From CAYOPZ01 sp964406005 (GTDB taxonomy: Bacteria; Bacteroidota; Bacteroidia; Bacteroidales; SM23-62): a stretch of 64,000 bases of DNA. Within the stretch, counting starts at the first letter, position 1; each line of letters starts with the position of its first letter. The position numbers were made by a program, and so were the translations under genes. The stretch lies in NCBI GenBank assembly GCA_964406005.1, contig CAYOPZ010000017.1, positions 1 through 64,000 of the forward strand, written 5' to 3'. The notes beneath the pieces were generated by a model. That model was not told where the DNA came from. It was given only the letters and a program-made list of their open reading frames with translations, and ran no database searches. Positions 26,822 through 36,414 of the stretch are shown piece after piece.

Positions 26822-28071
26822 AGTATGGGGTTTTTCCCGAATTCGAATCCCAGGGTGAATCGAAGTGTATTGGCAAGAGGATTGTTCTGTTTGACGGGAA
26901 TGAGGTATGAAAAGTCCAGGACGAAGACATTGAGCCTGAGTCCCACACCGGCAGTAAAGAATTTCCGGTTTCCCTTGGTTTCGTGCTCGTGAAAATAACC
27001 TCCCCTGATGGCAAACTGGTCGCGGTACCAGTATTCCAGGCCGAAGGACCAGGTGATTTCATTCAGTTCTTCCCGGAGTACGCTTCTTCTCCCGTCCGAC
27101 ATGATCATGCCCGGAGCGTCATAAAAGGATTGAACCATGCCTACCGGCACGGGGACATCGGGATTTTTGCCGTATTCGATTACAGGTTCGTCATTCTGGT
27201 CAAGGATGGGATTCCCAAGGCTGTCGGTTGCATAAACCGGAGGTGTTGGTACCAGCAGCTTGTTCAGGTCAACCATCAGGGTGACCGTATTGTACTGGTC
27301 CAGCTCCGTTTCGAGGGCGCCCCCCAGCCTGATGTTGATGGGCAGATACGACTTGTTCTGTGTCTCGGTATAAGAGACGCGGTTCCCCATGTTCGAGACA
27401 TTGACCCCGTAGCTCATGGTCCCGTCTTTCCCTCCCAGGTTCAGGTTGCTGCGCCGGTAGTAGAATGACAGGTCACCTGCCACTGCCATCGCCGCTTTGG
27501 ACTCCGCGCCCCCCACATAAGTGCCCCCCGTCAGGTCAGAACGGATAAACCTGAAGACTATGGCCCCTGAGAAATTGCTGGTAAGCAGGCGGGAATACCC
27601 CGCATCAACGGCAAATTCGTTCGGTACGTAAATCCCCTGCGGCGTACCGTAATTATTGGTGAACACGATCTGTCCCAGGGAGAAATACCTGAGAGACGCG
27701 CTGATGACCTGTTTGTCGTCGAGGTGGTAAAATCCTGCAAGGTATGCCAGGTTTATATCGTTTATAAGCACCCTCAGCCAGGGGGTGTAGGACAATGCAA
27801 CGCCCCCCTTGCTCCTGATGAAAGGGTATTTGGCCGCATTCCAGTGTTGTGAATTGATGTCTGCCTGACCTGCCACCCCTGCGTCACCCATCCCTCCCGA
27901 TCTGGAATCCGGGGTAATGGTCATGAAGGGCACGGCAGACTGGATTGCGTTCAGCTGTGAAGGGCCTTGTGTGCCGCCGTTTTGAGCAATCGCGCAATTG
28001 CCTGTAAAAAGAGTAAAAAGAATAAGTGTCAGACGCGTTCCCCTGCGAAGATCAGATGCCATTACTGTCAT
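26818..28071 (-). CDS. porV: T9SS outer-membrane protein PorV (LptO)
   Basis: PorV is a 14-strand FadL-like beta-barrel that shuttles T9SS cargo from the translocon to the PorU attachment complex. The start at 28071 (MTVMASDLRRG) gives 417 residues with a signal peptide ending AIAQ; the frame extends to a TTG at 28080. The mature start ITPDSRSGGMGDAGVA and HWNAAKYPF are PorV/PorQ family hallmarks, and the length fits PorV. It is next to porU, 45 bp downstream of its stop, as in Flavobacterium. The last codons overlap the ispF start. Confidence 0.9.
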   Translation of the reverse strand: MTVMASDLRRGTRLTLILFTLFTGNCAIAQNGGTQGPSQLNAIQSAVPFMTITPDSRSGGMGDAGVAGQADINSQHWNAAKYPFIRSKGGVALSYTPWLRVLINDINLAYLAGFYHLDDKQVISASLRYFSLGQIVFTNNYGTPQGIYVPNEFAVDAGYSRLLTSNFSGAIVFRFIRSDLTGGTYVGGAESKAAMAVAGDLSFYYRRSNLNLGGKDGTMSYGVNVSNMGNRVSYTETQNKSYLPINIRLGGALETELDQYNTVTLMVDLNKLLVPTPPVYATDSLGNPILDQNDEPVIEYGKNPDVPVPVGMVQSFYDAPGMIMSDGRRSVLREELNEITWSFGLEYWYRDQFAIRGGYFHEHETKGNRKFFTAGVGLRLNVFVLDFSYLIPVKQNNPLANTLRFTLGFEFGKNPIL

Positions 28072-28116
28072 ATAAAGCAAAGTAAATATAAGTAAATTAA
28101 CTATCTAACGTGGATT

Positions 28117-31100
28117 TTATCTCAATATTACAAGCTTCTCGAATTTCTCGGCCGACTGTCCCAGGTTCGTCCTGGCCTTCACCCTGTAAATATAAACCCC
28201 GCGCCCTATCCTGCTCCCGAAATCATCAAGACCGTCCCAGTCAATGGGCGCTGTTCTGTAGCCGGATGAAGGCACCTGCCTTTCAATGGTCCTGACCAGC
28301 TTTCCGGAGACGGTAAAAATCTGGATGATTACCTCAAGATCCTGATCAGGCTGGTTGTGTTCGAAGTAAAACGCCGTGTGGGTGGTAAATGGATTCGGAT
28401 AGTTAAGTACGTGCCTGAGGACGAGACCTTCCTTCGTGTTGACCACGAAATCAAGCTCTTCCTGCGATGAATTATTATATACATCCCAGACCTTCAGGTT
28501 CAGGCTGTGCTGTCCGGGGTCAAGATTTCTGAATGAGTAGCGTATTTTCCCGCTCCGGTAACTGTCCTGATCCGCTTCATAATAGTCGTTCAGGACAATG
28601 GTCTGGTTTGAGTTCCTGTCAAGGATGGCCGTGATGTCATGACCGATGCCGCTGCCGATGGTATTGACGCCGTTGCTGTCGCTGATGAAAACCAGGAGCT
28701 CGGGATCCGCGTCCGTCATCCCGCCGAAGACAAAATTTTCATCGTTCATATACAGCCTGATATCGGGTCCCAGCCTGTCATCGGCAATGGAATCCGCAGT
28801 TCCGCCGACGATTGCCCGGGTAAAGGCTCCCGCGGCGTCCGTCTGGTTTCCGGCCGCATAAAAACTGAGTTTCCCGTAGCCATAACTGTAAGCAATGTCT
28901 TTCGGAACAATGAAGCTGAAGCTGAACTTTCCGTTGCTGACCGTTGCCTTGCCTTTGTAGAGTACCTGGTTTCTCAGGGAAAACTGGAATGCGGTACCTC
29001 CGTCATTGGAGAGTGTAGTAATATCTGTACTTTTATCGTATACTGTAGGATACAGTATTCCGTTGAACCCGGTCATCAGATCGCCCCGGTCGTCTTCCAG
29101 CAGTCCGGAGACCGTGACTTTGCCCAGGGCTTTCAGTGTATCTACAGACTGTGAGACATCCGTTCCGTTGACGGAGGTTACCCTTACCTGGTTTACGGGG
29201 AAGGCCAGCTCGAGGGCAGGATCCCCGAGCAATGTAAAGTTCCGTTTGTTGATGCTGCTCGATGCTGCATTTTTTGTCAGCCTGATAATATCTCCCAGGC
29301 GGTATTTCCCGTTCTGTGCATCCATTTCAAATGCATACCGGTAGAAATGTTCGTTCAATTCAAAATTCGGTCCTGCATACACAAGGCGGGTTGTGGAAAG
29401 CAGTGCTACGCCCCCGCCATCCGGGTTGAGCAGAACCAGCTCACCGGCCGAAGAGGATTCGAAATCGTCGAAACGGCTGAACTCGCAGGTGGCTGTTATG
29501 AAAACGGGCAGATTGTCACGGTTATTCCACGAAACAATATCATTGATGCTGAGTATGCGTTCATGTGCCAGCCCGCTGGCGCCTCCGTGACCCGTGTAGT
29601 TGATGATTAGCGCTCCCTTGTCGATCTGACGGTTGAGGGCCTCGTTTACATCGGGATAGCGTGCACCCGACGGAGTGGAAACCTGGGGATATGCATCAAG
29701 GTAAATCTTCCCGATGTTGAAATCAGGGTAATGGCTTTCGACATACCCGGCAAGTTCATCCGCCTGGTCCATATGCAGGCTGCCGTCCTCGTCATCTCCG
29801 ATGAAACAGACCGTATTTCGCCAGTCTCCCATCTTATCAGGCTGGTCATAGGAGATGACCTTGTTCACCAAACCGGCGGCTTCTTCCGCACCGGATACGG
29901 GAAGACGGCCTATGCCGATATCAACAAGTCCCAAAATGCCTCCTTCATTGTCGTCGAGGAGCCCGTAAAAATCGTCCGTTACGAAGGAAGCCATGGGGGA
30001 AATGGAATTGTACGACTGGTATGTGGGGATGAAATTGGTATTGTTTGCTTCATCACCTTTGTTGTCATAGGAGCCGTCGCCGAAAAGCAGCACATACCGG
30101 GGCATTTCGTTTTCCGTTCCTGCGCGGTCGTACAGCATTTTAAGGAAGTCCCGTATGGCCGTTGCGTCAGGTGTGCCGGATGAAAATTCATTGTAGATCT
30201 GCAGGGGCGTAACCACGACCGTGTCAAGACCGTCGTGATCATGCCTGTATGCTGCCAGCCTCCGGGCCTGAAAGATGAAATCAGGGTGGCTTATCACCAC
30301 ATAGTTTTTCGACCTGAGAGAATGCAGGTTCTGGTTCGGGACAGGTCCGACATCATCCCCTTCTGTGACCGGCGCAGGAAAATCCCCGTTCAGGTCAAAT
30401 GCCACGAACTCTCTCAGGGTATCGGTTGCAACGGTGAATTTCAAGGTTTCGCCATTCGTCTCAGCATTCACACTGATTGCATTCGTGGGGTCGGTGACAT
30501 CCCATACGACGGTTGACGCACCGGCACCGTCGAGGCTGAATTCAGATACTCTTCCGGGAGAAACCGTGCGGCTGTCCCTGAAGTCCATGAATTCACCATT
30601 GTATACCAGGTTTCGCCTGACATTCAGATTGATATAGTTCAGCCATCCCTCTGATGAAGGGGCGTTTTTGAGGTATTTCAGCTCCACGATTATATCGGGC
30701 GAAGCCGGATTGAATGAGAATGTATCGGTTGAGGCATTGGCATAAGGTGCTGAATAGGAAAAGCTTGTGCCCGGTATACTGATTGAGCCCAGGCCGGACT
30801 GGTTGGCATTTACCTGGAAAATGCTTGTCTGGGTTGCCCTGGCAATGACCGATATTTTCATCCTGATGCTTTCATCCGTGACCAGGCCGGGAACGGAGAA
30901 GGAGAAGGATCGGTCGGTTACAATGTCAAAATGTTCACCGTACCATTCTCTCCCGGATTTGATCACATTTATGTCTTCCAGTTCGTGCTGAAGGTGCTCG
31001 TCGTAACTGCTGGTAAAATATCCGGGCGCTCCTGCCGGATCCGTTGATGTCTGGACAGTCTTTCCGGGTCCGAGGTCAGAGGTGAGAAAATAATAATTTT

Positions 31101-31938
31101 CGTCCGAATAGGCATGTATTTCCCTGAGAAAGCGTTTCTCGAATTCATCGTAATCCCAGGTATGCGGCGACCGTCCGTAAAAAAGAATATGATCACCCGG
31201 GCCGAAGGTTTCGTCACCACCCTTATCAAAGTAAATTGCATTTTCCCGGAGGTCATCGTACCTCGGTTCCTGGTTGGACAGGGGAAGCATGCCCCCTCCG
31301 TAACCATACAGCCTGACAGCGGCGGGATCGCTGATGCCCAGTCCGGCCAGGTCTTCATAGCTGAGCCTGTAGATGCCGTCCTGGTCCACCCTGATCCTGA
31401 TCCAGGTCCCTGCAGCCAGGAGCGACTGTTCAGTGTATTGGCGCTGCAGGGCAGAAGTACTCTTCTTCCGGGATGACACCGGGGTGACCTGGAGTGAGAA
31501 TTCACTGAGTACTTCAACCTGCCCGGTCCGCGGGTTCCTTCTCAGCGGGGAAAAACTCACCTGGATGCAGGGCTGTTTCCTGAGGGTTGCATATGACTGC
31601 CGGATCCGTATGCTTTCAGGGATATCGTCCAGGCCATCAATATTTTTAATGTCTTCAGGGTCAAGGGTTTGAAATACCGGATCCTTTAACTCCACTTCAT
31701 ATTCCAAATTATTTTCTAATTTTATTAGTTCATAAAAATTTGGTAATAAAGCATTTAACTCGTATGCAGCCCGGTAAAAATGCAATACGCGGACATCTTT
31801 ACCATCCATTTTCATCTGTTTAACGGGTGACCATCGAAGGAAATACCGGCGGGCGGAATACTGGCCGTAAAGCTGTCCCGTCAGGATCAGGAAAGCTGTC
31901 AGGACAAGGTATCCGGCAGTTCGGTGAAAAGAGAGCAT
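28117..31938 (-). CDS. porU: T9SS C-terminal signal peptidase PorU (C25 gingipain family)
   Basis: PorU removes the C-terminal sorting domain of T9SS cargo at the cell surface and links the protein to lipid (A-LPS). The start at 31938 begins a proper signal peptide (MLSFHRTAGYLVLTAFLIL... GQLYGQ); an ATG at 32037 adds 33 odd residues. The C25 domain carries the catalytic His in INYTGHGGASGLAHE and Cys in FITATCEFSRFDDF. Like other PorU proteins it keeps a C-terminal domain (LNYPNPFTTHTAFYFEH to KLVILR). Length 1273 residues, normal for PorU. Divergent from porP with only 99 bp between starts. The next minus gene, porV, lies 45 bp after its stop. Confidence 0.95.
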   Translation of the reverse strand: MLSFHRTAGYLVLTAFLILTGQLYGQYSARRYFLRWSPVKQMKMDGKDVRVLHFYRAAYELNALLPNFYELIKLENNLEYEVELKDPVFQTLDPEDIKNIDGLDDIPESIRIRQSYATLRKQPCIQVSFSPLRRNPRTGQVEVLSEFSLQVTPVSSRKKSTSALQRQYTEQSLLAAGTWIRIRVDQDGIYRLSYEDLAGLGISDPAAVRLYGYGGGMLPLSNQEPRYDDLRENAIYFDKGGDETFGPGDHILFYGRSPHTWDYDEFEKRFLREIHAYSDENYYFLTSDLGPGKTVQTSTDPAGAPGYFTSSYDEHLQHELEDINVIKSGREWYGEHFDIVTDRSFSFSVPGLVTDESIRMKISVIARATQTSIFQVNANQSGLGSISIPGTSFSYSAPYANASTDTFSFNPASPDIIVELKYLKNAPSSEGWLNYINLNVRRNLVYNGEFMDFRDSRTVSPGRVSEFSLDGAGASTVVWDVTDPTNAISVNAETNGETLKFTVATDTLREFVAFDLNGDFPAPVTEGDDVGPVPNQNLHSLRSKNYVVISHPDFIFQARRLAAYRHDHDGLDTVVVTPLQIYNEFSSGTPDATAIRDFLKMLYDRAGTENEMPRYVLLFGDGSYDNKGDEANNTNFIPTYQSYNSISPMASFVTDDFYGLLDDNEGGILGLVDIGIGRLPVSGAEEAAGLVNKVISYDQPDKMGDWRNTVCFIGDDEDGSLHMDQADELAGYVESHYPDFNIGKIYLDAYPQVSTPSGARYPDVNEALNRQIDKGALIINYTGHGGASGLAHERILSINDIVSWNNRDNLPVFITATCEFSRFDDFESSSAGELVLLNPDGGGVALLSTTRLVYAGPNFELNEHFYRYAFEMDAQNGKYRLGDIIRLTKNAASSSINKRNFTLLGDPALELAFPVNQVRVTSVNGTDVSQSVDTLKALGKVTVSGLLEDDRGDLMTGFNGILYPTVYDKSTDITTLSNDGGTAFQFSLRNQVLYKGKATVSNGKFSFSFIVPKDIAYSYGYGKLSFYAAGNQTDAAGAFTRAIVGGTADSIADDRLGPDIRLYMNDENFVFGGMTDADPELLVFISDSNGVNTIGSGIGHDITAILDRNSNQTIVLNDYYEADQDSYRSGKIRYSFRNLDPGQHSLNLKVWDVYNNSSQEELDFVVNTKEGLVLRHVLNYPNPFTTHTAFYFEHNQPDQDLEVIIQIFTVSGKLVRTIERQVPSSGYRTAPIDWDGLDDFGSRIGRGVYIYRVKARTNLGQSAEKFEKLVILR

Positions 31939-32037
31939 GGGCAGAAATATGATAAAAAGTAAACTGTTGCGTAAAAAGGGTAATGATATAGCATATTTTA
32001 AAGGATATTTCGTTTCATGAATTAACGGGAGGGTCAT

Positions 32038-33036
32038 TTGATTATTGCATTGATCAGGAAATACTGCATAGGATTGATCATGCTGGCGAGCACTGCTGCA
32101 GCGGCGGGACAGGATGCATTTTTCTCCCGGTTCTATTCAAGCATCCTGTACTTCAACCCGGCGTATGCCGGTACTGCCCGGATTCCGAGGATATCGGCTG
32201 CCTACAGGAATCAGATGCCTGCCCTGGAGTCACCCTATGTCTCCTATAATGCGTCCTACGATCAGCCCATAGAGCTGTTACAGGGGGGGCTTGGCATAAA
32301 TATCAGCAATGATGTTCAGGGACAGGGAACCCTGAACAGGATGAGCGTAGATGCCATCTATGCATACCACCTGGTGGTAAACCCGGAACTGGTCGTCAGT
32401 GCAGGTTTCCAGGCTTCCTACGGCCTTCGTTTCCTGAACACGGCCGGAATGATCCTTCCCGACCCGCTGACCGGCACAACCGGAACCTATGCGGGTCACA
32501 ATGAATCCTTATCCGACCAGCGGAAAGGCTTTCCTGATTTTGCAGTGGGTTTTGTGGCATATAACCGGAACGCTTATGCCGGGGCATCCATGCACCACCT
32601 TACCAGGCCCGATTTTTCACTTTCAGGCGACCAGTATCAGCCGCTTTCAAGGAAATTGATCCTGCACGGAGGCATCTTTATTCCACTTTATGAAAGACGG
32701 TTTGGACGCGAGGCACTGGAACTGAATCCCAACCTGATATATATTCAACAGGCCGGCTTCCGGCAGCTCAATTACGGGATGGAGGGGATCTACAAAGGAA
32801 TGTCCCTGGGAATCTGGATCCGACACGGCATTGATTTTCAGGTAAATGCACTAAGCTTTCACTTCGGCTATGAGCAATCCTGGTTCAGAATGGGATATTC
32901 CTATGATTTCAATATGTCCGATCCCTGGCGCGAAATGTCGAATACGGGAGCACATGAAGCAAGTTTTTTGTTAAAACTTGATTATAAAAAGGGTTCAAGG
33001 AATAATTCGAGGGCAATAAAATGTCCGAGAAATTAG
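32038..33036 (+). CDS. PorP/SprF family outer-membrane protein
   Basis: A 332-residue outer-membrane beta-barrel of the PorP/SprF family, which in T9SS links the motor/ring or serves delivery of specific cargo. The N-terminus is a signal peptide (about 1-25, AAAAGQ), followed by the family mark DAFFSRFYSSILYFNPAYAGT. A GGGAGGG run 4-5 bp before TTG at 32038 supports that start. It sits between porU and gldJ. Bacteroidota carry many paralogues, so PorP proper cannot be separated from a SprF-like accessory form by sequence alone. Confidence 0.9.
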   Translation: MIIALIRKYCIGLIMLASTAAAAGQDAFFSRFYSSILYFNPAYAGTARIPRISAAYRNQMPALESPYVSYNASYDQPIELLQGGLGINISNDVQGQGTLNRMSVDAIYAYHLVVNPELVVSAGFQASYGLRFLNTAGMILPDPLTGTTGTYAGHNESLSDQRKGFPDFAVGFVAYNRNAYAGASMHHLTRPDFSLSGDQYQPLSRKLILHGGIFIPLYERRFGREALELNPNLIYIQQAGFRQLNYGMEGIYKGMSLGIWIRHGIDFQVNALSFHFGYEQSWFRMGYSYDFNMSDPWREMSNTGAHEASFLLKLDYKKGSRNNSRAIKCPRN

Positions 33037-33065
33037 TTATTTTTGAAGCCGGGCCTGAAAAAAAC

Positions 33066-33097
33066 TTGTATTTGCAGGGAAAAATAAACTATATTTG
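33066..33097 (+). promoter_or_regulatory. Promoter of gldJ
   Basis: TTG at 33066-33068 and a perfect TAnnTTTG box, TATATTTG, at 33090-33097 are 21 bp apart. An AT-rich leader of about 20-25 nt runs to the ATG at 33127. This is the best match to the Bacteroidota consensus found in the window. Confidence 0.6.
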
Positions 33098-33126
33098 AGT
33101 AGTAAACAGTTAAAAATAAAAGAACA

Positions 33127-34668
33127 ATGAGAAGCAAGGTGAAGTTACTTCCTTACTTGATGACGATGATATTGCTCTTTGCATACTGCAGCGGACCGGA
33201 TGTTACCAAGACGGGAAATGAGTCGACAACCACCGGATGGGCATATAATGACCCGGACTGGGGAGGGTTTGAAGTGGTGCAGGATTACGAGCAGGAAACC
33301 GGCCCCGGTCTTGTATTCATTGAAGGAGGATCCTTTACGATGGGGCGGGTTGAACAGGACTTGTTGTACGACTGGAACAACGTTCCGCGCAGGGTAACCC
33401 TGACATCGTTCTACATGGATGAAACCGAGGTCAGGAACGTGGACTACCTTGAATATTTATACTGGGTCGGACGGGTCTTTGTGGAAATGCCCGAAGTGCT
33501 TCAGGGCGCATTGCCCGATACGCTTGTATGGCTGGACCCCATGGCCTATAACGAACCTTATGTGGAATACTACCTGCGCCACCCGGCTTACAGCCAGTAC
33601 CCCGTTGTTGGGGTGAGCTGGAGACAGGCCCGGGATTATGCACTCTGGAGGACGGACAGGGTGAACGAAAAGATACTTATCGATGAGGGGATACTTTTAA
33701 TGGATCCGGCAGGGCAGCTCGGGGCCGAACACTTCAATACGGATGCTTACCTGGCCGGCCAGTACATCGGGCTTGTCGGTGAAAACATGCCGAGCCTGCG
33801 TCCGACCAACCCGAGCGAGGGAGGAGCGGACGTCGGTACGGACCCCAGCGGGGAAGGGCGGGGTGTCAGGATGGAAGACGGCCTGCTGCTGCCCAAGTAC
33901 AGGCTCCCCACGGAAGCCGAATGGGAGTTTGCGGCGCTCGGACTGATCGGGAACACTTACGAGGAAAGGTTATGGGAAAGGAGAATATATCCCTGGAACG
34001 GTTCCACGGTCAGAAACGACTCGCCCAGGAATCTGGGTGAAATGCGCGCCAATTTTGTGAGGGGCAAAGGGGATTATATGGGAATGGCCGGAGACCTGAA
34101 CGATAATGCGGCCATCACGGCGCCCGTTTATTCGTTCTGGCCGAATGATTACGGGCTTTATTGCATGGCAGGTAATGTGAATGAATGGGTCTCGGACGTT
34201 TACAGGGCCCTGTCATTCGAGGATGTCAGCGATTTCAGGCCCTACCGCGGGAATGTATTCACCACCCTTGATAGAGATCCTGCTACGGGGGCCATCCTTC
34301 CCAAGGACAGGTACGGTAACCTTCAGACCAGGGAACTGGATGCAAATGATGTAAAGGAATATACGCGTAATTACAGGTACGCCGATTACAGGGATTTCGA
34401 AGACGGAGATTACAATTCAAACCTTTACTCCATCAACCAGGAAGTGGATTCCACAACCATAGAGACCGAACAAATGTACTCGCAGAATCCCCAGGATATC
34501 ACCTCCCTGATCAACAACCGTGCCCGGGTTTACAAGGGGGGATCGTGGAAGGACCGTGCCTACTGGTTGAGTCCGGGTACAAGAAGGTTCCTTGACGAAG
34601 AGGCTGCTGCCGTTGACCTGGGTTTCCGCTGTGCAATGACAAGGGTCGGAAGCCCGGCCGGCAATTGA
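33127..34668 (+). CDS. gldJ: Gliding/T9SS lipoprotein GldJ (FGE-sulfatase fold)
   Basis: GldJ is an outer-membrane lipoprotein needed for gliding and T9SS function and related to GldK. The 513-residue protein has a lipoprotein signal with Cys21 in LLFAYCSG. Its formylglycine-generating-enzyme-like fold starts at FIEGGSFTMGRVEQD and continues through TSFYMDETEVRNVDY, LPTEAEWEFAA, CMAGNVNEWVSD and the C-terminal YKGGSWKDRAYWLSPGTRRFLDE. An insert near 190-260 includes the acidic, glycine-rich NPSEGGADVGTDPSGEGRG. Catalytic Cys residues of true FGE are not expected. The order porV-porU-(porP)-gldJ-murF resembles the arrangement known from Flavobacterium johnsoniae. Confidence 0.92.
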   Translation: MRSKVKLLPYLMTMILLFAYCSGPDVTKTGNESTTTGWAYNDPDWGGFEVVQDYEQETGPGLVFIEGGSFTMGRVEQDLLYDWNNVPRRVTLTSFYMDETEVRNVDYLEYLYWVGRVFVEMPEVLQGALPDTLVWLDPMAYNEPYVEYYLRHPAYSQYPVVGVSWRQARDYALWRTDRVNEKILIDEGILLMDPAGQLGAEHFNTDAYLAGQYIGLVGENMPSLRPTNPSEGGADVGTDPSGEGRGVRMEDGLLLPKYRLPTEAEWEFAALGLIGNTYEERLWERRIYPWNGSTVRNDSPRNLGEMRANFVRGKGDYMGMAGDLNDNAAITAPVYSFWPNDYGLYCMAGNVNEWVSDVYRALSFEDVSDFRPYRGNVFTTLDRDPATGAILPKDRYGNLQTRELDANDVKEYTRNYRYADYRDFEDGDYNSNLYSINQEVDSTTIETEQMYSQNPQDITSLINNRARVYKGGSWKDRAYWLSPGTRRFLDEEAAAVDLGFRCAMTRVGSPAGN

Positions 34669-34689
34669 TCATATTCATTAAGATACAGG

Positions 34690-34723
34690 AAAGACCGTCT
34701 CACAAGCAGGGATGGTCTTTTTT
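34690..34723 (+). terminator. Terminator after gldJ
   Basis: AAAGACCGTC at 34690-34699 pairs (with one mismatch) with GATGGTCTTT at 34711-34720 and a T-run follows to 34723. It lies 22 bp after the gldJ stop codon. Confidence 0.7.
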
Positions 34724-34780
34724 GCTTTCCAGGGCATTGGTTCCTGTTTGAAGCAGATATAAAAACCGAAGCATTGAGTT

Positions 34781-34861
34781 GTTGATCAGATCCTTTGAAA
34801 CCGCAGCCGGCAAATCTTGTTTCGCAATATTTAATGCTGCTCTTCAAAGGATCTGATCAAC
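34781..34861. repeat. Perfect 19-bp inverted repeat in the gldJ-murF gap
   Basis: GTTGATCAGATCCTTTGAA at 34781-34799 is the exact reverse complement of TTCAAAGGATCTGATCAAC at 34843-34861; the 43-bp centre is not palindromic. There is no coding capacity inside. The arrangement resembles a small non-autonomous element or a large stem-loop, and it lies among copies of the GAAAGCAGATATAA repeat (partial copy near 34750). Confidence 0.75.
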
Positions 34862-34928
34862 GGACCGGCATTAAGCCACTCTGTGTCATTTACAAAGCGT
34901 GCTATGCCGGTTCTCGGCTCATAGTTGG

Positions 34929-34989
34929 GAAAGCAGATATAATAAGCAGCCTTAAATCTATGATTTGCCAGCTATTGTTTCATATCTTA
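34929..34989. repeat. Degenerate copy of the 64-bp hairpin repeat
   Basis: GAAAGCAGATATAATAAGCAGCC begins here (first 15 bases match the copy at position 1 except one), followed by TTAAATCTATGATTTGCCAG. The closing arm is decayed (CATATCTTAG) and pairs poorly. It is directly joined to the intact copy at 34990, so the two are in tandem. Confidence 0.6.
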
Positions 34990-35053
34990 GAAAGCGGATA
35001 TAAAGAGCAGCCTTAAATCTATGATTTCCAGCTGCGGTTTTATATCCGCTTTC
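34990..35053. repeat. 64-bp palindromic hairpin repeat, copy 2
   Basis: GAAAGCGGATATAAA (34990-35004) pairs exactly with TTTATATCCGCTTTC (35039-35053). Compared with the copy at 1-64 the third-codon-like position in the stem is G:C rather than A:T on both arms, while the length of 64 bases and the inner AAATC/GATTT and GCAGC/GCTGC pairings stay the same. The loop is TAT instead of TCT. It ends 36 bp before the murF start and may be transcribed in its leader. Confidence 0.75.
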
Positions 35054-35089
35054 TAAGGAAAAGCAGCAAATATAAAGCTGGAATTGACG

Positions 35090-36385
35090 ATGGATATTGA
35101 ATCATTATACCGGATTTTCAGGGAGCAGGCGGGGATATGCACGGATTCGAGGCAGGTAAAGAAGAAAAGCATCTTTTTCGCGCTCAGGGGAGAACGCTTC
35201 GACGGGAACCGCTATGCAGGAGAGGCCCTGCAGAGGGGCGCGTCCCATGCCGTGGTGGACGATACCTCCGCAATCAGGGACGAAAGGTATATCCTTGTTG
35301 ATGATACACTTGCAACACTCCAGGAACTTGCGGCCTTCCACAGGAAGCATTTAAGCATTCCCGTAATCGGCATCACCGGGTCAAACGGGAAAACAACCAC
35401 CAGGGAACTGATGCGCAGCGTGCTTTCCTGCCGTTACACGGTTCATGCAAACCGGAGTAACCTCAACAATCATATCGGCGTTCCCGTAACCATCCTGGAA
35501 ATGGATGCGGGAACCCAGCTGGGCATTGTGGAAATGGGCGCAAATCACAGGGGTGAGATCGCCATGCTCTGTGAAATTTCCGGGCCCGATCACGGATTGA
35601 TCACCAATGTTGGGATGGCCCATGTGGAGGGATTCGGATCGTATGAGGGGGTGAAAGCGGCGAAGAAGGAATTGTACGAGTATCTCGGGAAGGTACGGGG
35701 GCTGGTATTCTGTAACGGGGCAAATGAAGAGCTGAGGCAAATGCTGGGGAACCACCCTGGGGAGATAAGGTATTATGGCAGTTCCGGAACCGATTGCAAG
35801 GGAGAAGTGCTCGGCGTGGAACCAGGGCTCAGGATTCGCCTTATCATTTCTTCTGCAGGATCGATAGAGGTAAAGACTGCAATGGCAGGGGCATACAACC
35901 TGGAAAACATACTTGCCGCCGTGTCTGTTGGCCTCCATTTCGGGATACCGGCAGACGACATCAAACAGGCGCTTGAAGCATACCATCCCGATAACAACAG
36001 GTCACAGCGGGTAAAGACGGATCGCAATATCCTGATCATGGATGCATACAATGCGAATCCCACGAGCATGCGGGCTGCCCTGGATACTTTCAGGACACTG
36101 GGACATCCGGGGAAGGTCCTGATCCTGGGTGAGATGCATGAGCTCGGAGTGGTATCCCTGGAGGAGCACAGGACGCTGATAGCGCATATTGTTAAAAGCG
36201 GGTTCAGGGAAGTCTACCTGGTGGGTGATGTTTTCGGGAGCCTGCCCGTCCCTGAACATTTCAAAGTATTCCCCGCCGTGGAGGACCTGGCGGAGTGGTT
36301 CCGGGAACATCCGTTGAACGACAGGATCATACTGCTGAAAGGATCCAGGGCCGTGAGCCTTGAAAGGGTGAAAAACAGTTTGTAG
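35090..36385 (+). CDS. murF: UDP-N-acetylmuramoyl-tripeptide--D-alanyl-D-alanine ligase
   Basis: Adds D-Ala-D-Ala to the UDP-MurNAc tripeptide in the cytoplasm, the last cytosolic step of peptidoglycan precursor synthesis. The ATG at 35090 (MDIESLYRIFREQ) is chosen over TTG six bases earlier. The 431-residue protein has the N-terminal CTDSRQVKKKSIFFALRG uridine-binding part, ATP loop ITGSNGKTTTRELM, VEMGANHRGEIAML, and the C-terminal DAYNANPTSMRAAL and LKGSRAVSLERV. It follows gldJ after 420 bp of repeat-rich non-coding DNA. Confidence 0.96.
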   Translation: MDIESLYRIFREQAGICTDSRQVKKKSIFFALRGERFDGNRYAGEALQRGASHAVVDDTSAIRDERYILVDDTLATLQELAAFHRKHLSIPVIGITGSNGKTTTRELMRSVLSCRYTVHANRSNLNNHIGVPVTILEMDAGTQLGIVEMGANHRGEIAMLCEISGPDHGLITNVGMAHVEGFGSYEGVKAAKKELYEYLGKVRGLVFCNGANEELRQMLGNHPGEIRYYGSSGTDCKGEVLGVEPGLRIRLIISSAGSIEVKTAMAGAYNLENILAAVSVGLHFGIPADDIKQALEAYHPDNNRSQRVKTDRNILIMDAYNANPTSMRAALDTFRTLGHPGKVLILGEMHELGVVSLEEHRTLIAHIVKSGFREVYLVGDVFGSLPVPEHFKVFPAVEDLAEWFREHPLNDRIILLKGSRAVSLERVKNSL

Positions 36386-36410
36386 GATAGAGAGATTTCA
36401 GGTATTTTTA
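36380..36410 (+). promoter_or_regulatory. Possible promoter of the pyrophosphatase gene
   Basis: TTG at 36380-36382 (in the murF stop region) and TATTTTTA at 36403-36410 lie 20 bp apart, the spacing of other promoters here. If real, transcription would begin at about the ATG at 36415, giving a leaderless message or favouring the ATG at 36451. Confidence 0.35.
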
Positions 36411-36414
36411 TGGC

